The notes under the pieces are model-generated. The model was not told where the DNA came from and ran no database searches. It was given only the letters and a program-made list of their open reading frames with translations. DNA of 64,000 bases from CAINDZ01 sp041908585 (lineage in GTDB: Bacteria; Krumholzibacteriota; Krumholzibacteriia; LZORAL124-64-63): the NCBI GenBank assembly GCA_041908585.1, contig JAYRFB010000275.1:1-64000 (forward strand), given 5' to 3'. The position numbers were made by a program, and so were the translations under genes. Below, piece after piece: positions 44,664 to 56,562 of this stretch; within the stretch, counting starts at the first letter, position 1; each line of letters opens with the position of its first letter.

Positions 44664-47471
44664 TCAAGCGTGGAAATGGCGCTCCATCCAGAACCGAAGG
44701 CCGGTCTCACCTACTTCCTCGAGGGGCGACAACCAGCGCCCGTCACGGTGGTGGCCAGCATATCCCGTCCGCGTCACGACGCAGAGCCCGGGGTCGGGCA
44801 GCGCCTGGCCGAACAGGCAGGCCAGGAATTCGTGCACGGGCAGGCCGGCACCCGTGTCGCTGCGCAGCAGGCTGACGCGCAGCTCCAGGGCCTGGTCGTG
44901 CCCGTCCACCCGCGCCAGTCCCAGGCCGCCATCCGGCACCAGGGCGCGGGCATCGATCTCGAGATCTCCCTTGGGACGCTTCCGCACGACCGGGCAGGTT
45001 CCACCGGCCAGGAATGCGTCCACGGCGGCCGCGGCCACCCCGGCCGCCGGACCACCCTCCTCGACGCCGGGCAATCGCACCCGGTAATCGAACCTGGACA
45101 CCGCCTGGTCGATCGAAGGCGGCGTCTGGGCCCCGACCACCACGGCGCGCCCGAGGCGCAGCCCGGGCGGCAACTCGCGATTCAGGCGCTCGGTCCAGCC
45201 CGGCACCTGATGGTCGAAGGCGATGTCCATGCACTCGCGCTCGCCGGCGACCCCCACCGGTAACGGGGGGCCGAACTTGAGCATCGGGTGCGGATGATAG
45301 CCCTTGCTGTGGGCGACAGGCAAGCGCGACCTTCGCAGGGCCAGGTGCAGCTGCCGCTGGAAGTCCAGGTGGCCCAGGAAGACCAGGTCCCCGCCCTTGG
45401 TGTACTCCACCCTGTACCAGCACTTGGCGGCCGCCTGCTGGCGCCAGCCCACCCAACGCGGGTCCTCCTGGCCCGGCCGGGCCGGGTCCTCGTTCCGCGG
45501 GTCGAAGGCCGGGGCCGCCGCCGGGACCGGCGGCGCCGGCACATGGCGCGGGATCGGGTCCTCGGCAAGGCGGGTCGTGCCCCGGCCGTGCGAGGGAATG
45601 GCCGGCCCCCGGCGCGGCGGGGCTCCCTGCAGCGCCTCCAGCTTCGCGAAGACGTGCTGGAGGTCGCCGTCGCACGAGGTGCAGTCGTAGCAGGGCCCTT
45701 CCAGCCGGCAGTCCGGCAGCGTCCGCGCCTGGACGGCCCGGCGCCAGTCCCGCTTCAGGAAGTCCTTGTCCACCCCCACGTCGACCCCGTCCCAGGGCAG
45801 GGGGGTGTCCGGGTTGTGTGGGGCCAGGTAGTCCTCGGCGGCCACGCCGCACTCGGACAACGCCCGTTCCCAGGTGCCGATGCGCAGGTGCTCCGACCAG
45901 CCGTCGAACCTGGCGCCCAGGCGCCAGGCCCGCTCCACGACGTCGGCCAGGCGTCCGTCACCCAGCCCCAGCATGCCTTCAAGAAACGACGTCTCGGGGT
46001 CGCGCAGGCTCAGCTTCAGCTTGTGGCGCCGCAGGCGGTCGGCCACGTGGCGGTTGCGCCGCTCGATCTCCTGCCGAGGGATCTGCCCCGCCCACTGGAA
46101 CGACGTGTGGGCCTTGGGCGAGAAGGGCGAGAGCGAGACGTGCACCTGGGCGCCGCCTCGCGGGGCCTGCGCCACGACGCGCCCGACCAGCTCGCACAGC
46201 TCGTCGAGGTCCTGGTCCGTCTCCGTGGGCAGGCCGACCATGAAGTAGAGCTTCACGTTCTTGACGCCGGCGCGCAGGGCCTGTCCCGTGGTGCCGATGA
46301 TGTCGTCATCGGTGATGTTCTTGTTGACGACGTCGCGCAGGCGGGCGCTGCCGGCCTCCGGCGCGAAGGTGAAGCTGGCTGGGCGCTCGTTGCTGATGCG
46401 CTCGTAGAGGCCCTCGTCCACGGAGTCCACGCGCAGGCTGGGCAGCACCAGGTTGGTGTGCTCGGCCGCCAGCGCATCCTGGATGCCTGCCACCGCCTCG
46501 CCAAGGCCGCTGTAGTCGCCGGTCGACAGGCTCAGCAGCGACACCTCGTCGTAGCCGCTGGCGGCCAGGCCCGCGCGGGCGGCGGCCACCAGAGCATCCG
46601 CGTCGCGCTCGCGGACCGGGCGCGTGATCATGCCCGCCTGGCAGAAGCGGCAGCCGCGCACGCAGCCGCGCATGACTTCCAGCGCCAGGCGATCGTGCAC
46701 CGGCTCGATGACCGGCACCAGCTGGCGCGGCGGCGGATAGTCGTTCAGGTCGCGGATGACGCGGGCCCGCACCGGCTGCGGCGCGCCCGGCCACCACGTG
46801 CCCGGCAGGGCGCGCAGCCGCGCCAGGCGCGCGGCACGGTCCTCGCCCGCGGCGTGCGAGGCCGAGAGCGCGGCGGCCATCTCGAGCATGACCTCCTCGC
46901 CGTCGCCCAGCACGAGCAGGTCCAGGAACGGCGCCACGACGGCGGGATTGAGCACGCAGGAGCCGCCGGCCATGTAGATGGGGTCGCCCTCGCCGCGCTC
47001 GGCCGCACGCAGCGGCGAGCCTGCCAGGTCGATCATCGTCAGCATGTTGGTGTAGGCCAGCTCGTAGCCCAGCGAGAAGCCGACCAGGTCGAAACGGCGC
47101 GCCGGTCGCCGCGACTCCAGGCCGAACAGCGGCAGGCCCAGGCCGCGCATGGCCTGCTCCATGTCGGGCCAGGGCGCGAATGCCAGGTCGCAGAACGCGT
47201 CGGTCCGCTCGTGGAGCAGCGTGTAGAGGATGCGCAGGCCCTGGTGCGACATCCCGACCTCATAGACGTCGGGAAACGTCAGCAGCACCGAGGCGCGGCC
47301 GGGGCGATACCCGTCGCGGTCGGCTCCCAGTTCGCCGCCGATGTAGCGGCCGGGAGACGCCACGTTGGGCAGGACGCGGCGCCGCAGCGCCTCGGACAGG
47401 ACGGCCGGATCGTCGTAGGCGGGCGCCGGCCGCCAGGTCTGCCCCGGCGCCGGCGCGTTCGCGGGCTTCAT
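44664..47471 (-). CDS. Radical-SAM protein fused to a DUF2344 domain (TIGR03960/TIGR03936)
   Basis: A 935-residue protein. The N-terminal half is a B12-binding-like domain (RASVLLTFPDVYEVGMSHQG, GFSLGYELAYTN) followed by a radical-SAM core whose CxxxCxxC reads GCVRGCRFCQAG (Cys270, 274, 277). The C-terminal 230 residues (from CWYRVEYTKGGDLVFLGHLD, then SKGYHPHPMLKFGPPLPVG) are the DUF2344/TIGR03936 domain. In many genomes these are two adjacent genes before rng; here they form one chain joined by a Pro/Arg-rich linker with extra CYDCTSCDG cysteines. Function is not settled in the literature known to me; an RNA- or ribosome-linked modification is suspected from the neighbourhood. Confidence 0.9.
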   Translation of the reverse strand: MKPANAPAPGQTWRPAPAYDDPAVLSEALRRRVLPNVASPGRYIGGELGADRDGYRPGRASVLLTFPDVYEVGMSHQGLRILYTLLHERTDAFCDLAFAPWPDMEQAMRGLGLPLFGLESRRPARRFDLVGFSLGYELAYTNMLTMIDLAGSPLRAAERGEGDPIYMAGGSCVLNPAVVAPFLDLLVLGDGEEVMLEMAAALSASHAAGEDRAARLARLRALPGTWWPGAPQPVRARVIRDLNDYPPPRQLVPVIEPVHDRLALEVMRGCVRGCRFCQAGMITRPVRERDADALVAAARAGLAASGYDEVSLLSLSTGDYSGLGEAVAGIQDALAAEHTNLVLPSLRVDSVDEGLYERISNERPASFTFAPEAGSARLRDVVNKNITDDDIIGTTGQALRAGVKNVKLYFMVGLPTETDQDLDELCELVGRVVAQAPRGGAQVHVSLSPFSPKAHTSFQWAGQIPRQEIERRNRHVADRLRRHKLKLSLRDPETSFLEGMLGLGDGRLADVVERAWRLGARFDGWSEHLRIGTWERALSECGVAAEDYLAPHNPDTPLPWDGVDVGVDKDFLKRDWRRAVQARTLPDCRLEGPCYDCTSCDGDLQHVFAKLEALQGAPPRRGPAIPSHGRGTTRLAEDPIPRHVPAPPVPAAAPAFDPRNEDPARPGQEDPRWVGWRQQAAAKCWYRVEYTKGGDLVFLGHLDFQRQLHLALRRSRLPVAHSKGYHPHPMLKFGPPLPVGVAGERECMDIAFDHQVPGWTERLNRELPPGLRLGRAVVVGAQTPPSIDQAVSRFDYRVRLPGVEEGGPAAGVAAAAVDAFLAGGTCPVVRKRPKGDLEIDARALVPDGGLGLARVDGHDQALELRVSLLRSDTGAGLPVHEFLACLFGQALPDPGLCVVTRTGYAGHHRDGRWLSPLEEVGETGLRFWMERHFHA

Positions 47472-47490
47472 CGGCTGCGGGTCCTCCAGC

Positions 47491-48936
47491 TCAGTCCTCC
47501 CCGTCGGCGGGCAGCGACTTGACCGGGATGCGGACGCCGGCGCTGCGCTCGAGCACGTCGCGGCCCGGTTCCTCGGCGAACGACACGGGGTAGTTGCCGG
47601 TGAAGCAGGCATCGCAGTGGTTGTCGCGGTCGCCGGCCGCTTCGCGCAGTCCGGCCAGCGACAGGTAGGCAAGCGAGTCGACGCGCAGGTACGTGCGGAT
47701 CTCGTCGACCGAATGGCTCGCGGCGATCAGCTCGTTGCGGACCGGCGTGTCGATCCCGTAGTAGCAGGGATTGGTCACCGGCGGCGAGGCGATGCGCAGG
47801 TGCACCTCGGTGGCGCCGGCGCCGCGCACCAGCTTGACCAGCTTGCGCATCGTCGTGCCGCGGACGATCGAGTCGTCGATCATGACCACGCGCCGGCCCG
47901 CCACAACCTCGGCCACCGGGTTGAACTTGATGCGCACGGACATGTCGCGGACCTTCTGCGCGGGCGAGATGAAGGTCCGCCCGACGTAGTGGTTGCGGAT
48001 CAGCGCCAGCTCGAAAGGGATGCCGGTGACGCGCGCGTAGCCCAGGGCCGCCGTGTTGCTGCTGTCGGGCACGGCGCACACCAGGTCGGCATCGGCCGGC
48101 GCCTCGCGCCCGAGGATCTCGCCGCTGCGCCGTCGCGCGGATTCCACGTGCTGCCCGAAGACGATGCTGTCCGGCCGCGAGAAATAGACGTGCTCGAACA
48201 CGCAGCGACGCTCGACGGCCCGGACCGGCAGCTGGCGGCTGCTCAGCTCGCCATCGCCCAGGACCACCATCTCGCCAGGGGCGATGTCGCGCAGGTAGCG
48301 GGCCCCGATGATATCGAAGGCGCAGCTCTCGCTGGCCACGACGAAGCTGTCCCGGTACCGGCCCAGGCAGAGCGGGCGGAAGCCGTACGGATCGCGCACG
48401 GCGATCAGCCGGTCGCGGGTCAGGGCGACCAGGCTGTAGGCGCCCTTCACGCGCGGCAGCACGTCCAGCAGCGCGTCCTCAACGTGCTCGCCGGGGTGGC
48501 GGGCCAGCAGGTGGAGGATCACCTCGGTGTCGCTCGTGGTCGAGAAGATCGAGCCCTGCAGCTCCATCTCGCGGCGCAGCTCGTGCGCGTTGACCAGGTT
48601 GCCGTTGTGGGCCAGGCTGATCGTCCCGCGGTGCGACGCGGCCTGCAGCGGCTGGGCGTTGAGCAGGTGGCTGCCGCCGGCAGTGCTGTAGCGCACGTGG
48701 CCGATGGCCCAGTTGCCGGACAGCGTGCGCGTGGTCGACTCGTCGAAGACGTCCGCGACCAGTCCCATCCGCTTGTGCGTCAGGAGGCGGTGACCGTCGG
48801 CCACGGTGATCCCCGCGCTCTCCTGGCCGCGGTGCTGCAGGGCGTGCAGCGCGAGCGAGGCCAGCTCCGCGGCGCCATCCACCGCGGCGATGCCCACGAC
48901 ACCGCATTCCTCGCGCCAGTGCCTGCTCGTGCTCAT
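47491..48936 (-). CDS. purF: Amidophosphoribosyltransferase PurF
   Basis: A 481-residue enzyme catalysing the first committed step of purine synthesis (PRPP + Gln to phosphoribosylamine). ATG 48936 follows GGGAGG. A short propeptide (MSTSRHWREE) precedes the nucleophile Cys11 of the Ntn glutaminase domain. Further markers are AIGHVRYSTAGGS, SLAHNGNLVNAHELR, DPYGFRPLCLG and the PRPP loop VVMIDDSIVRGTT. A CDACFTGNYP segment near the C-terminus fits the Fe-S-type PurF ligand pattern. It follows the unknown 197-residue gene by 38 bases. Confidence 0.97.
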   Translation of the reverse strand: MSTSRHWREECGVVGIAAVDGAAELASLALHALQHRGQESAGITVADGHRLLTHKRMGLVADVFDESTTRTLSGNWAIGHVRYSTAGGSHLLNAQPLQAASHRGTISLAHNGNLVNAHELRREMELQGSIFSTTSDTEVILHLLARHPGEHVEDALLDVLPRVKGAYSLVALTRDRLIAVRDPYGFRPLCLGRYRDSFVVASESCAFDIIGARYLRDIAPGEMVVLGDGELSSRQLPVRAVERRCVFEHVYFSRPDSIVFGQHVESARRRSGEILGREAPADADLVCAVPDSSNTAALGYARVTGIPFELALIRNHYVGRTFISPAQKVRDMSVRIKFNPVAEVVAGRRVVMIDDSIVRGTTMRKLVKLVRGAGATEVHLRIASPPVTNPCYYGIDTPVRNELIAASHSVDEIRTYLRVDSLAYLSLAGLREAAGDRDNHCDACFTGNYPVSFAEEPGRDVLERSAGVRIPVKSLPADGED

Positions 48937-48974
48937 CGCGCCTCCCGGACCGGGGCCCTTCGTGCCGCCATCCC

Positions 48975-49561
48975 TCAGACCCCCGCCGCCAGCAGCCAGC
49001 ATTCCATGTGCGGGTTCACCAGCAGTCCCTCGCGACCGCCACGCGCGACGGCCAGCAGGCGACCGGTCGCCAGCGCGGCTTCGCCCTCGCCGCGGACGAC
49101 GAGCCGCCACAGCGTGCCGCTGACCACGGGGCCCTGCTGTCCCCGCGCCCAGGCCGCCACATCCACCGCCGCGTAACCGGCAGGCGCCGGTCCCCCGAGC
49201 AGGGCGGCCAGGCCGGCACGCGCGTCGGCACGCCCCGGATCGTCGGCGCCGCCGGGCCAACCGGCGGGGAAGTTCCCGCCCTCGCCCGCGTCCCAGGCAA
49301 ACGGCACCGCCAGCGTGAAGTGCCCGTAGCGGTGCTTGTTCGGGTTGTAGTAGCGCCCGGTCGCCAGGAGTGCCTCCAGGCGGGGAGCGCCCGGCGCACC
49401 CTGTGCAAAGGCATGGAACTCGCATCGCCGCAGTTCCGCCAGCCGCTCGCCGCCCTGAAGGCGGTCGCACATCACGCGGCGGGCGGTGGCCGCATGGAGG
49501 TCGACCCCCTTGTGCGCGGTGACCAGGATCCCGGTCCCGCCGGACTGGACCACGCGATCGC

Positions 49562-49568
<7 letters not shown>
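48975..49568 (-). CDS. Conserved-looking hypothetical protein in the purine cluster
   Basis: A 197-residue protein I do not recognise. GTG 49568 overlaps the purL-purQ stop codon by 7 bases, implying coupled translation. The N-terminal half reads VLSDRVVQSGGTGILVTAHK, then ARRVMCDRLQGGERLAELRR. The middle has GRYYNPNKHRYGHFTLAVPF and WDAGEGGNFPAGWPG. The C-terminal half is beta-rich (GTLWRLVVRGEGEAALATGR) and ends NPHMECWLLAAGV. There is no signal peptide or membrane segment, so it is cytoplasmic. The NPNKHRYGHF block could be a nucleotide or phosphate site, but this is a guess. Position suggests a purine-related role. Confidence 0.7.
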
Positions 49569-52834
<3,266 letters not shown>

Positions 52835-52962
52835 GTTGCTCCGTCGTGGAGGATCAGGTCACGCGTTCGACACGCGTCGGCGGCGGGCCGCGCCCAATCT
52901 AGCATCGGCCGGGGCGGCGGCAAAGGTCCGAATCGGCCGCCGCCGCGAGGCCGCCAAAACCA

Positions 52963-52992
52963 AGGGGCCCCTCCCGTGCGGGAGGGGCCCCT
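52963..52992 (-). terminator. Terminator after the cytochrome gene
   Basis: A perfect 14-bp stem (52963-52976 with 52979-52992) with a 2-base loop, followed on the minus strand by TGGTTTTGG. It lies about 30 bases beyond the cytochrome stop. Confidence 0.85.
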
Positions 52993-53021
52993 GGTCGCTC
53001 AACCGCGGCTCCGCGCGCCGA

Positions 53022-53429
53022 TCAGGCGCCGGCCTTCGGGTGGCAGCCGACGCAGGTCGTCGGGGCCTTGGTGTCGGCCTTGGCCGCCTTGGTCTCCTTG
53101 TGGCAGGACACGCAGCCGATGTGGTACGGGTTGTCGGTCATCTTCTTGCCGGAGCAGGCCGGGGTCTCCGGCTTCTCGGGCGTCATGTGGCACTTGCCGC
53201 ACTTCTCGACGGCGACCGTGGCGGCGCTCTCGGCCGTCAGGTCCTTCTGCGTGTGGTGGCAGGTGACGCAGTCCTTGGCGGCCTTGACATGGGCCGCGTG
53301 GTCGAACGTCACCGGCGTCTTGGTGTCGGCGCAATCCTTGATGGTGATCTTGCCGGGCATCTCGGCGGCCATCGCCGCCACGGCCACGGCCAGCGCGGCG
53401 ACAAGGCCGACCAGGAAGAACTTCCGCAT
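53022..53429 (-). CDS. Periplasmic tetraheme c-type cytochrome (c3/c7-like)
   Basis: A 135-residue protein with signal peptide (MRKFFLVGLVAALAVAVAAM) and a strong GGAGGAGG site. Four CxxCH heme motifs are present: CVTCH (54-58), CGKCH (77-81), CVSCH (106-110) and CVGCH (126-130). FDHAAH (His44, His47) and other His residues (59, 103) can be axial ligands, as in class III cytochromes. Two extra Cys (33, 92) could form a disulfide. The small size and heme spacing fit cytochrome c3/c7 electron carriers. It has its own promoter and terminator, so its place between purB and purL is probably accidental. Redox partner unknown. Confidence 0.9.
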   Translation of the reverse strand: MRKFFLVGLVAALAVAVAAMAAEMPGKITIKDCADTKTPVTFDHAAHVKAAKDCVTCHHTQKDLTAESAATVAVEKCGKCHMTPEKPETPACSGKKMTDNPYHIGCVSCHKETKAAKADTKAPTTCVGCHPKAGA

Positions 53430-53497
53430 CTTCGAGCCTCCTCCAGGAGAGTTGCGGTGCCTGGAATGTCCTTCGCCAGGTCACCTGTTCGGCGTCG

Positions 53498-53526
53498 AAA
53501 CTAGGGGACGCCGGTCACGTCGTCAA
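53498..53526 (-). promoter_or_regulatory. Promoter of the cytochrome gene
   Basis: On the minus strand TTGACG, a 17-bp spacer and TAGTTT lie about 70 bases before the ATG at 53429. A very AT-rich patch just upstream (about 53550-53585) contains TTGA and TCAA half-sites that could bind a redox regulator. Confidence 0.65.
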
Positions 53527-53621
53527 CCGCTAACCGCCCATTTCGTCGTCGGTTATTGAATATTGAAATCAAGACGACGACAAGTTGTTAACGCCAGGCC
53601 GATCCCCCTGGTTCCCGTGTT

Positions 53622-54926
53622 CTACCAGTCCCGGCGCGCCAGCGTCCGGGCGAAGATCCGCGGCACGTTGCGCAGCTGGCCGGAAACGTCGAAGCAGGCG
53701 TCCAGGACGCCCGGGGACAACCGGCCGGCGATCCGGGGGTCGGCCTCGACCAGGTCGCGGAGCGTGTGGTCGGCGTCCCAGACGTGCAGCGCGCTCTCCT
53801 GCACCCAGGCGTAGGCCTCCTCGCGGCTGACGCCGGCCTCGGTCAGCGCCAGCAGCACCGGCTGCGAGAAGTACATGCCGCGGACCTTCTCCATGTTGGC
53901 CTGCATGCGGTCGGCGTGGACAACCAGCCCGGCCACGAGCCAGCGCATCTTCGCGAGCATGTGGTGCAGCACGTGGCAGGCGTCGGGAAAGACGATGCGC
54001 TCGACGCTGCTGTGGCTGATGTCGCGCTCGTGCCAGAGCGCCACGTTCTCCAGGGCGGTGTGGGCGTAGCCGCGCAGCAGGCGCGCCATGCCCGTCAGCT
54101 TCTCGCTGACGATGGGGTTCTTCTTGTGCGGCATCGCCGAGCTGCCCTTCTGGCCGCGGCCGAAGGGCTCCTCCACCTCGCGCACGTCGGTACGCTGCAG
54201 GTTGCGGATCTCGACGGCCATCTGCTCGATGGTCGCGCCCAGCAGCGCGAGGACGCCCAGCCAGGCCGCGTGACGGTCGCGCTGGATCACCTGGGTGGAC
54301 GCCGGGTCCACGCCCAGTCCCAGCCGCTTCATCACCTGGGCCTCGACCTCCGGGTCCAGGTGCGCCAGCGTGCCGACCGCGCCCGAGATCTGCCCGTGCG
54401 CGATGTCGGCCTGCGCTGCGTCCAGCCTCCGCAGGCCGCGCTCGAGTGCGGCCCAGTAGACCAGCAGCTTCAGGCCGAAGGTGGTCGGCTCGGCGTGGAT
54501 GCCGTGCGAGCGACCGATCATCACCGTGCCCTGGTGCTGGCGCGCCTTCGCCTCGACGGCGTCGAGCAGCGCCACCAGCGCGGCGCGCAGGACCGCGCCG
54601 GCCTCGCGGATCTGGAGCGCGAAGGCCGTGTCCAGCAGGTCGCTGCTGGTCATGCCCTGGTGCACCCAGCGCGATTCCTCGCCCACATGCTCGGCGACGC
54701 TGGTCAGGAAGGCGATGACGTCGTGCTGGACCGTGGCCTCGATCTCCAGCACCCGGGCAGTGTCGAAGCCGCCGCGTTCACGGATGGCGCGCGCCGCCTC
54801 GGCGGGAATCTGGCCCAGCCCGGCCCGCACCTCGCAGACGGTGGTCTCCACTTCCAGCCACAGGCGGAAGCGGTTCTCGTCGGACCAGATGCGGGTCATC
54901 TCGGGGCTGGCGTAGCGCTCGATCAT
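53622..54926 (-). CDS. purB: Adenylosuccinate lyase PurB
   Basis: A 434-residue enzyme used twice in purine synthesis: SAICAR to AICAR and adenylosuccinate to AMP, each releasing fumarate. Start at ATG 54926. The family signature GQKGSSAMPHKKNPIVSEKL is complete. Catalytic residues are visible in QHDVIAFLTSVAEHVG, WVHQGMTSSDLLDTAFALQI and MIGRSHGIHAEPTTFGLKLL. It begins IERYASPEMTRIWSDENRFR, typical of the bacterial short form. It has its own promoter and lies upstream of the cytochrome gene in the same orientation as the other purine genes. Confidence 0.97.
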   Translation of the reverse strand: MIERYASPEMTRIWSDENRFRLWLEVETTVCEVRAGLGQIPAEAARAIRERGGFDTARVLEIEATVQHDVIAFLTSVAEHVGEESRWVHQGMTSSDLLDTAFALQIREAGAVLRAALVALLDAVEAKARQHQGTVMIGRSHGIHAEPTTFGLKLLVYWAALERGLRRLDAAQADIAHGQISGAVGTLAHLDPEVEAQVMKRLGLGVDPASTQVIQRDRHAAWLGVLALLGATIEQMAVEIRNLQRTDVREVEEPFGRGQKGSSAMPHKKNPIVSEKLTGMARLLRGYAHTALENVALWHERDISHSSVERIVFPDACHVLHHMLAKMRWLVAGLVVHADRMQANMEKVRGMYFSQPVLLALTEAGVSREEAYAWVQESALHVWDADHTLRDLVEADPRIAGRLSPGVLDACFDVSGQLRNVPRIFARTLARRDW

Positions 54927-54972
54927 GGGGGCCTGCCTCGGTCTGCGGGATGGTCGGCGGGATCGTCCCCGA

Positions 54973-55000
54973 ACTATACCCGGGACCGCCGCGGGGTCAA
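54973..55000 (-). promoter_or_regulatory. Promoter of purB
   Basis: On the minus strand TTGACC, a 16-bp spacer and TATAGT lie about 45 bases before the purB ATG, in the divergent gap with the MATE gene. No PurR-type box or purine riboswitch is visible. Confidence 0.65.
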
Positions 55001-55079
55001 GCCGCACGCCGGGCCTGTCGGCACGGGCCCGCCGGGTGTACATTGGCGCGACCCCCGTCCCGCAGCCGCAGGAGCCGCC

Positions 55080-56516
55080 TTGTCCACACCGCCACGCCCC
55101 GCCGCGCCGGCCGGCGACCTGACGACCGCTCCCGTCCCGGCCCTGGTGCGCCGGCTGGCCGTGCCGGCCGCGATCGGCTTCTTCTTCAACACGATGTTCA
55201 ACGTCGTGGACACCTACTTCGCCGGCCGCCTGTCGACGGAGGCGCTGGCCGCCCTGTCGCTCTCGTTCCCGGTCTTCTTCCTCTTCGTGGCCGCCGGCAG
55301 CGGCTTCGCCACCGGCACCACCGCGCTCGTCGCGCACGCGCTGGGCGCGGGCGACCGCCGCCGGGCCGCGCTGGTCGGCGCGCAGGGGCTGGTGCTGGCT
55401 GCCGGGCTGGGCGTGGCGAGCACCGTCGTGGGCCTGGTCGCCGTGCCGCCGCTGTTCCGGTTGCTGGGCGCCGAGGGCCCCTACCTGGAGACCTGCCTGC
55501 GGTACATGCGCGTGATCCTAGCCGGGGCGCCGCTGATGTTCGGCGTGCACATGCTGAACGCCGTCCTCAACGCGCAGGGCGACACGCGCACGTTCCGCGA
55601 CGCCCTGATCATGGCCTGCGCGCTCAACATCGTGCTGGACCCGTGGTTCATGTTCGGGGGCCTGGGCGTGCCCCCGCTGGGCATCGGCGGCCTGGCGCTG
55701 GCCACACTGGTCTCGCAGCTGTTCAGCGTGACGCTCATGGCGCGTCGCGCCTGGCGCACGGGGCTGCTGCACCGGAGCGCCGGTGCGCGCTGGCGGCCGC
55801 GGCGCGAGGTGCTGGCCGCCATCGCCCGCCAGGGACTGCCGGCCGGCGGCAGCATGCTGACGATGGCCCTCGGTGTCTTCGTCATCACCTGGTTCCTCGG
55901 CCAGGTCTCGCGCGAAGCGGTGGCCGCGTACGGCGTCGCCACGCGCATCGAGCAGATCCTCCTGCTGCCGGCCATCGGCCTGAACGTGGCCACCCTCACG
56001 CTGGCGGCGCAGAACGGCGGCGCCAACCGGTTCGACCGCGTGCGCCAGGCGGTGCGGACCGCGCTGGGCGCCGGAGCCGTGCTGACCGCGGTCGGCGGCG
56101 CCCTGCTGCTGCTGCTGGCGCGGCCGTTGATGGACGTGTTCACCGACGACCCGGCGGTGGTGGCCATCGGCGCCCGCTACCTGCGCATCGCGGCGTTCGT
56201 CGAGTTCGCGTACGTGATCCTCTTCATCAACACCTCGGCGCTGCAGGGACTCAAGCGGCCTGCCCTGGCGCTGTGGATCGGCCTGGCGCGGCAGATCCTG
56301 GCGCCGGTGCTGGTCTTCGGGCTGGCCACGCGCGTCTGGGGCCTTGGCCTGGACGGCATCTGGTGGGGCATCTTCGGGATCACCTGGGCCGCCGCGCTGG
56401 CCGCGGTCGTCCTGGCGCGCCGGGAGGTCGCCCACGCCGAGCGCGCGGCCGCGGCGGCATTCAGCGCTGGCGACGACAGCCAGGCCCCGGCGGCCAGCCC
56501 CGCCGCCGCGGGATAG
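55080..56516 (+). CDS. MATE-family multidrug/Na+ efflux transporter
   Basis: A 478-residue protein with about 12 hydrophobic helices. It probably starts at TTG 55080, 5 bases after AGGAG, since no ATG lies near the N-terminal motif. MATE patterns include LAVPAAIGFFFNTMFNVVDT, TEALAALSLSFPVFFLFVA and GLPAGGSMLTMALGVFVITW in the second half. This family exports cationic drugs or metabolites using Na+ or H+. The EamA transporter gene follows 46 bases later and may be cotranscribed. Substrate unknown. Confidence 0.88.
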   Translation: MSTPPRPAAPAGDLTTAPVPALVRRLAVPAAIGFFFNTMFNVVDTYFAGRLSTEALAALSLSFPVFFLFVAAGSGFATGTTALVAHALGAGDRRRAALVGAQGLVLAAGLGVASTVVGLVAVPPLFRLLGAEGPYLETCLRYMRVILAGAPLMFGVHMLNAVLNAQGDTRTFRDALIMACALNIVLDPWFMFGGLGVPPLGIGGLALATLVSQLFSVTLMARRAWRTGLLHRSAGARWRPRREVLAAIARQGLPAGGSMLTMALGVFVITWFLGQVSREAVAAYGVATRIEQILLLPAIGLNVATLTLAAQNGGANRFDRVRQAVRTALGAGAVLTAVGGALLLLLARPLMDVFTDDPAVVAIGARYLRIAAFVEFAYVILFINTSALQGLKRPALALWIGLARQILAPVLVFGLATRVWGLGLDGIWWGIFGITWAAALAAVVLARREVAHAERAAAAAFSAGDDSQAPAASPAAAG

Positions 56517-56562
56517 CCGACAGCCACGAACAACGCCGGCGTCGTGCCGGGAGGGAGCCCCC

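Noticed and set aside
53527..53621. Canonical FNR/CRP box upstream of the cytochrome promoter
   Set aside because: TTGA and TCAA half-sites are present in the AT-rich patch, but the spacing does not match TTGAT-N4-ATCAA.
54927..55079. Purine riboswitch or PurR box upstream of purB
   Set aside because: The purB leader is only a few dozen bases after the promoter and shows no conserved aptamer core or PurR palindrome.
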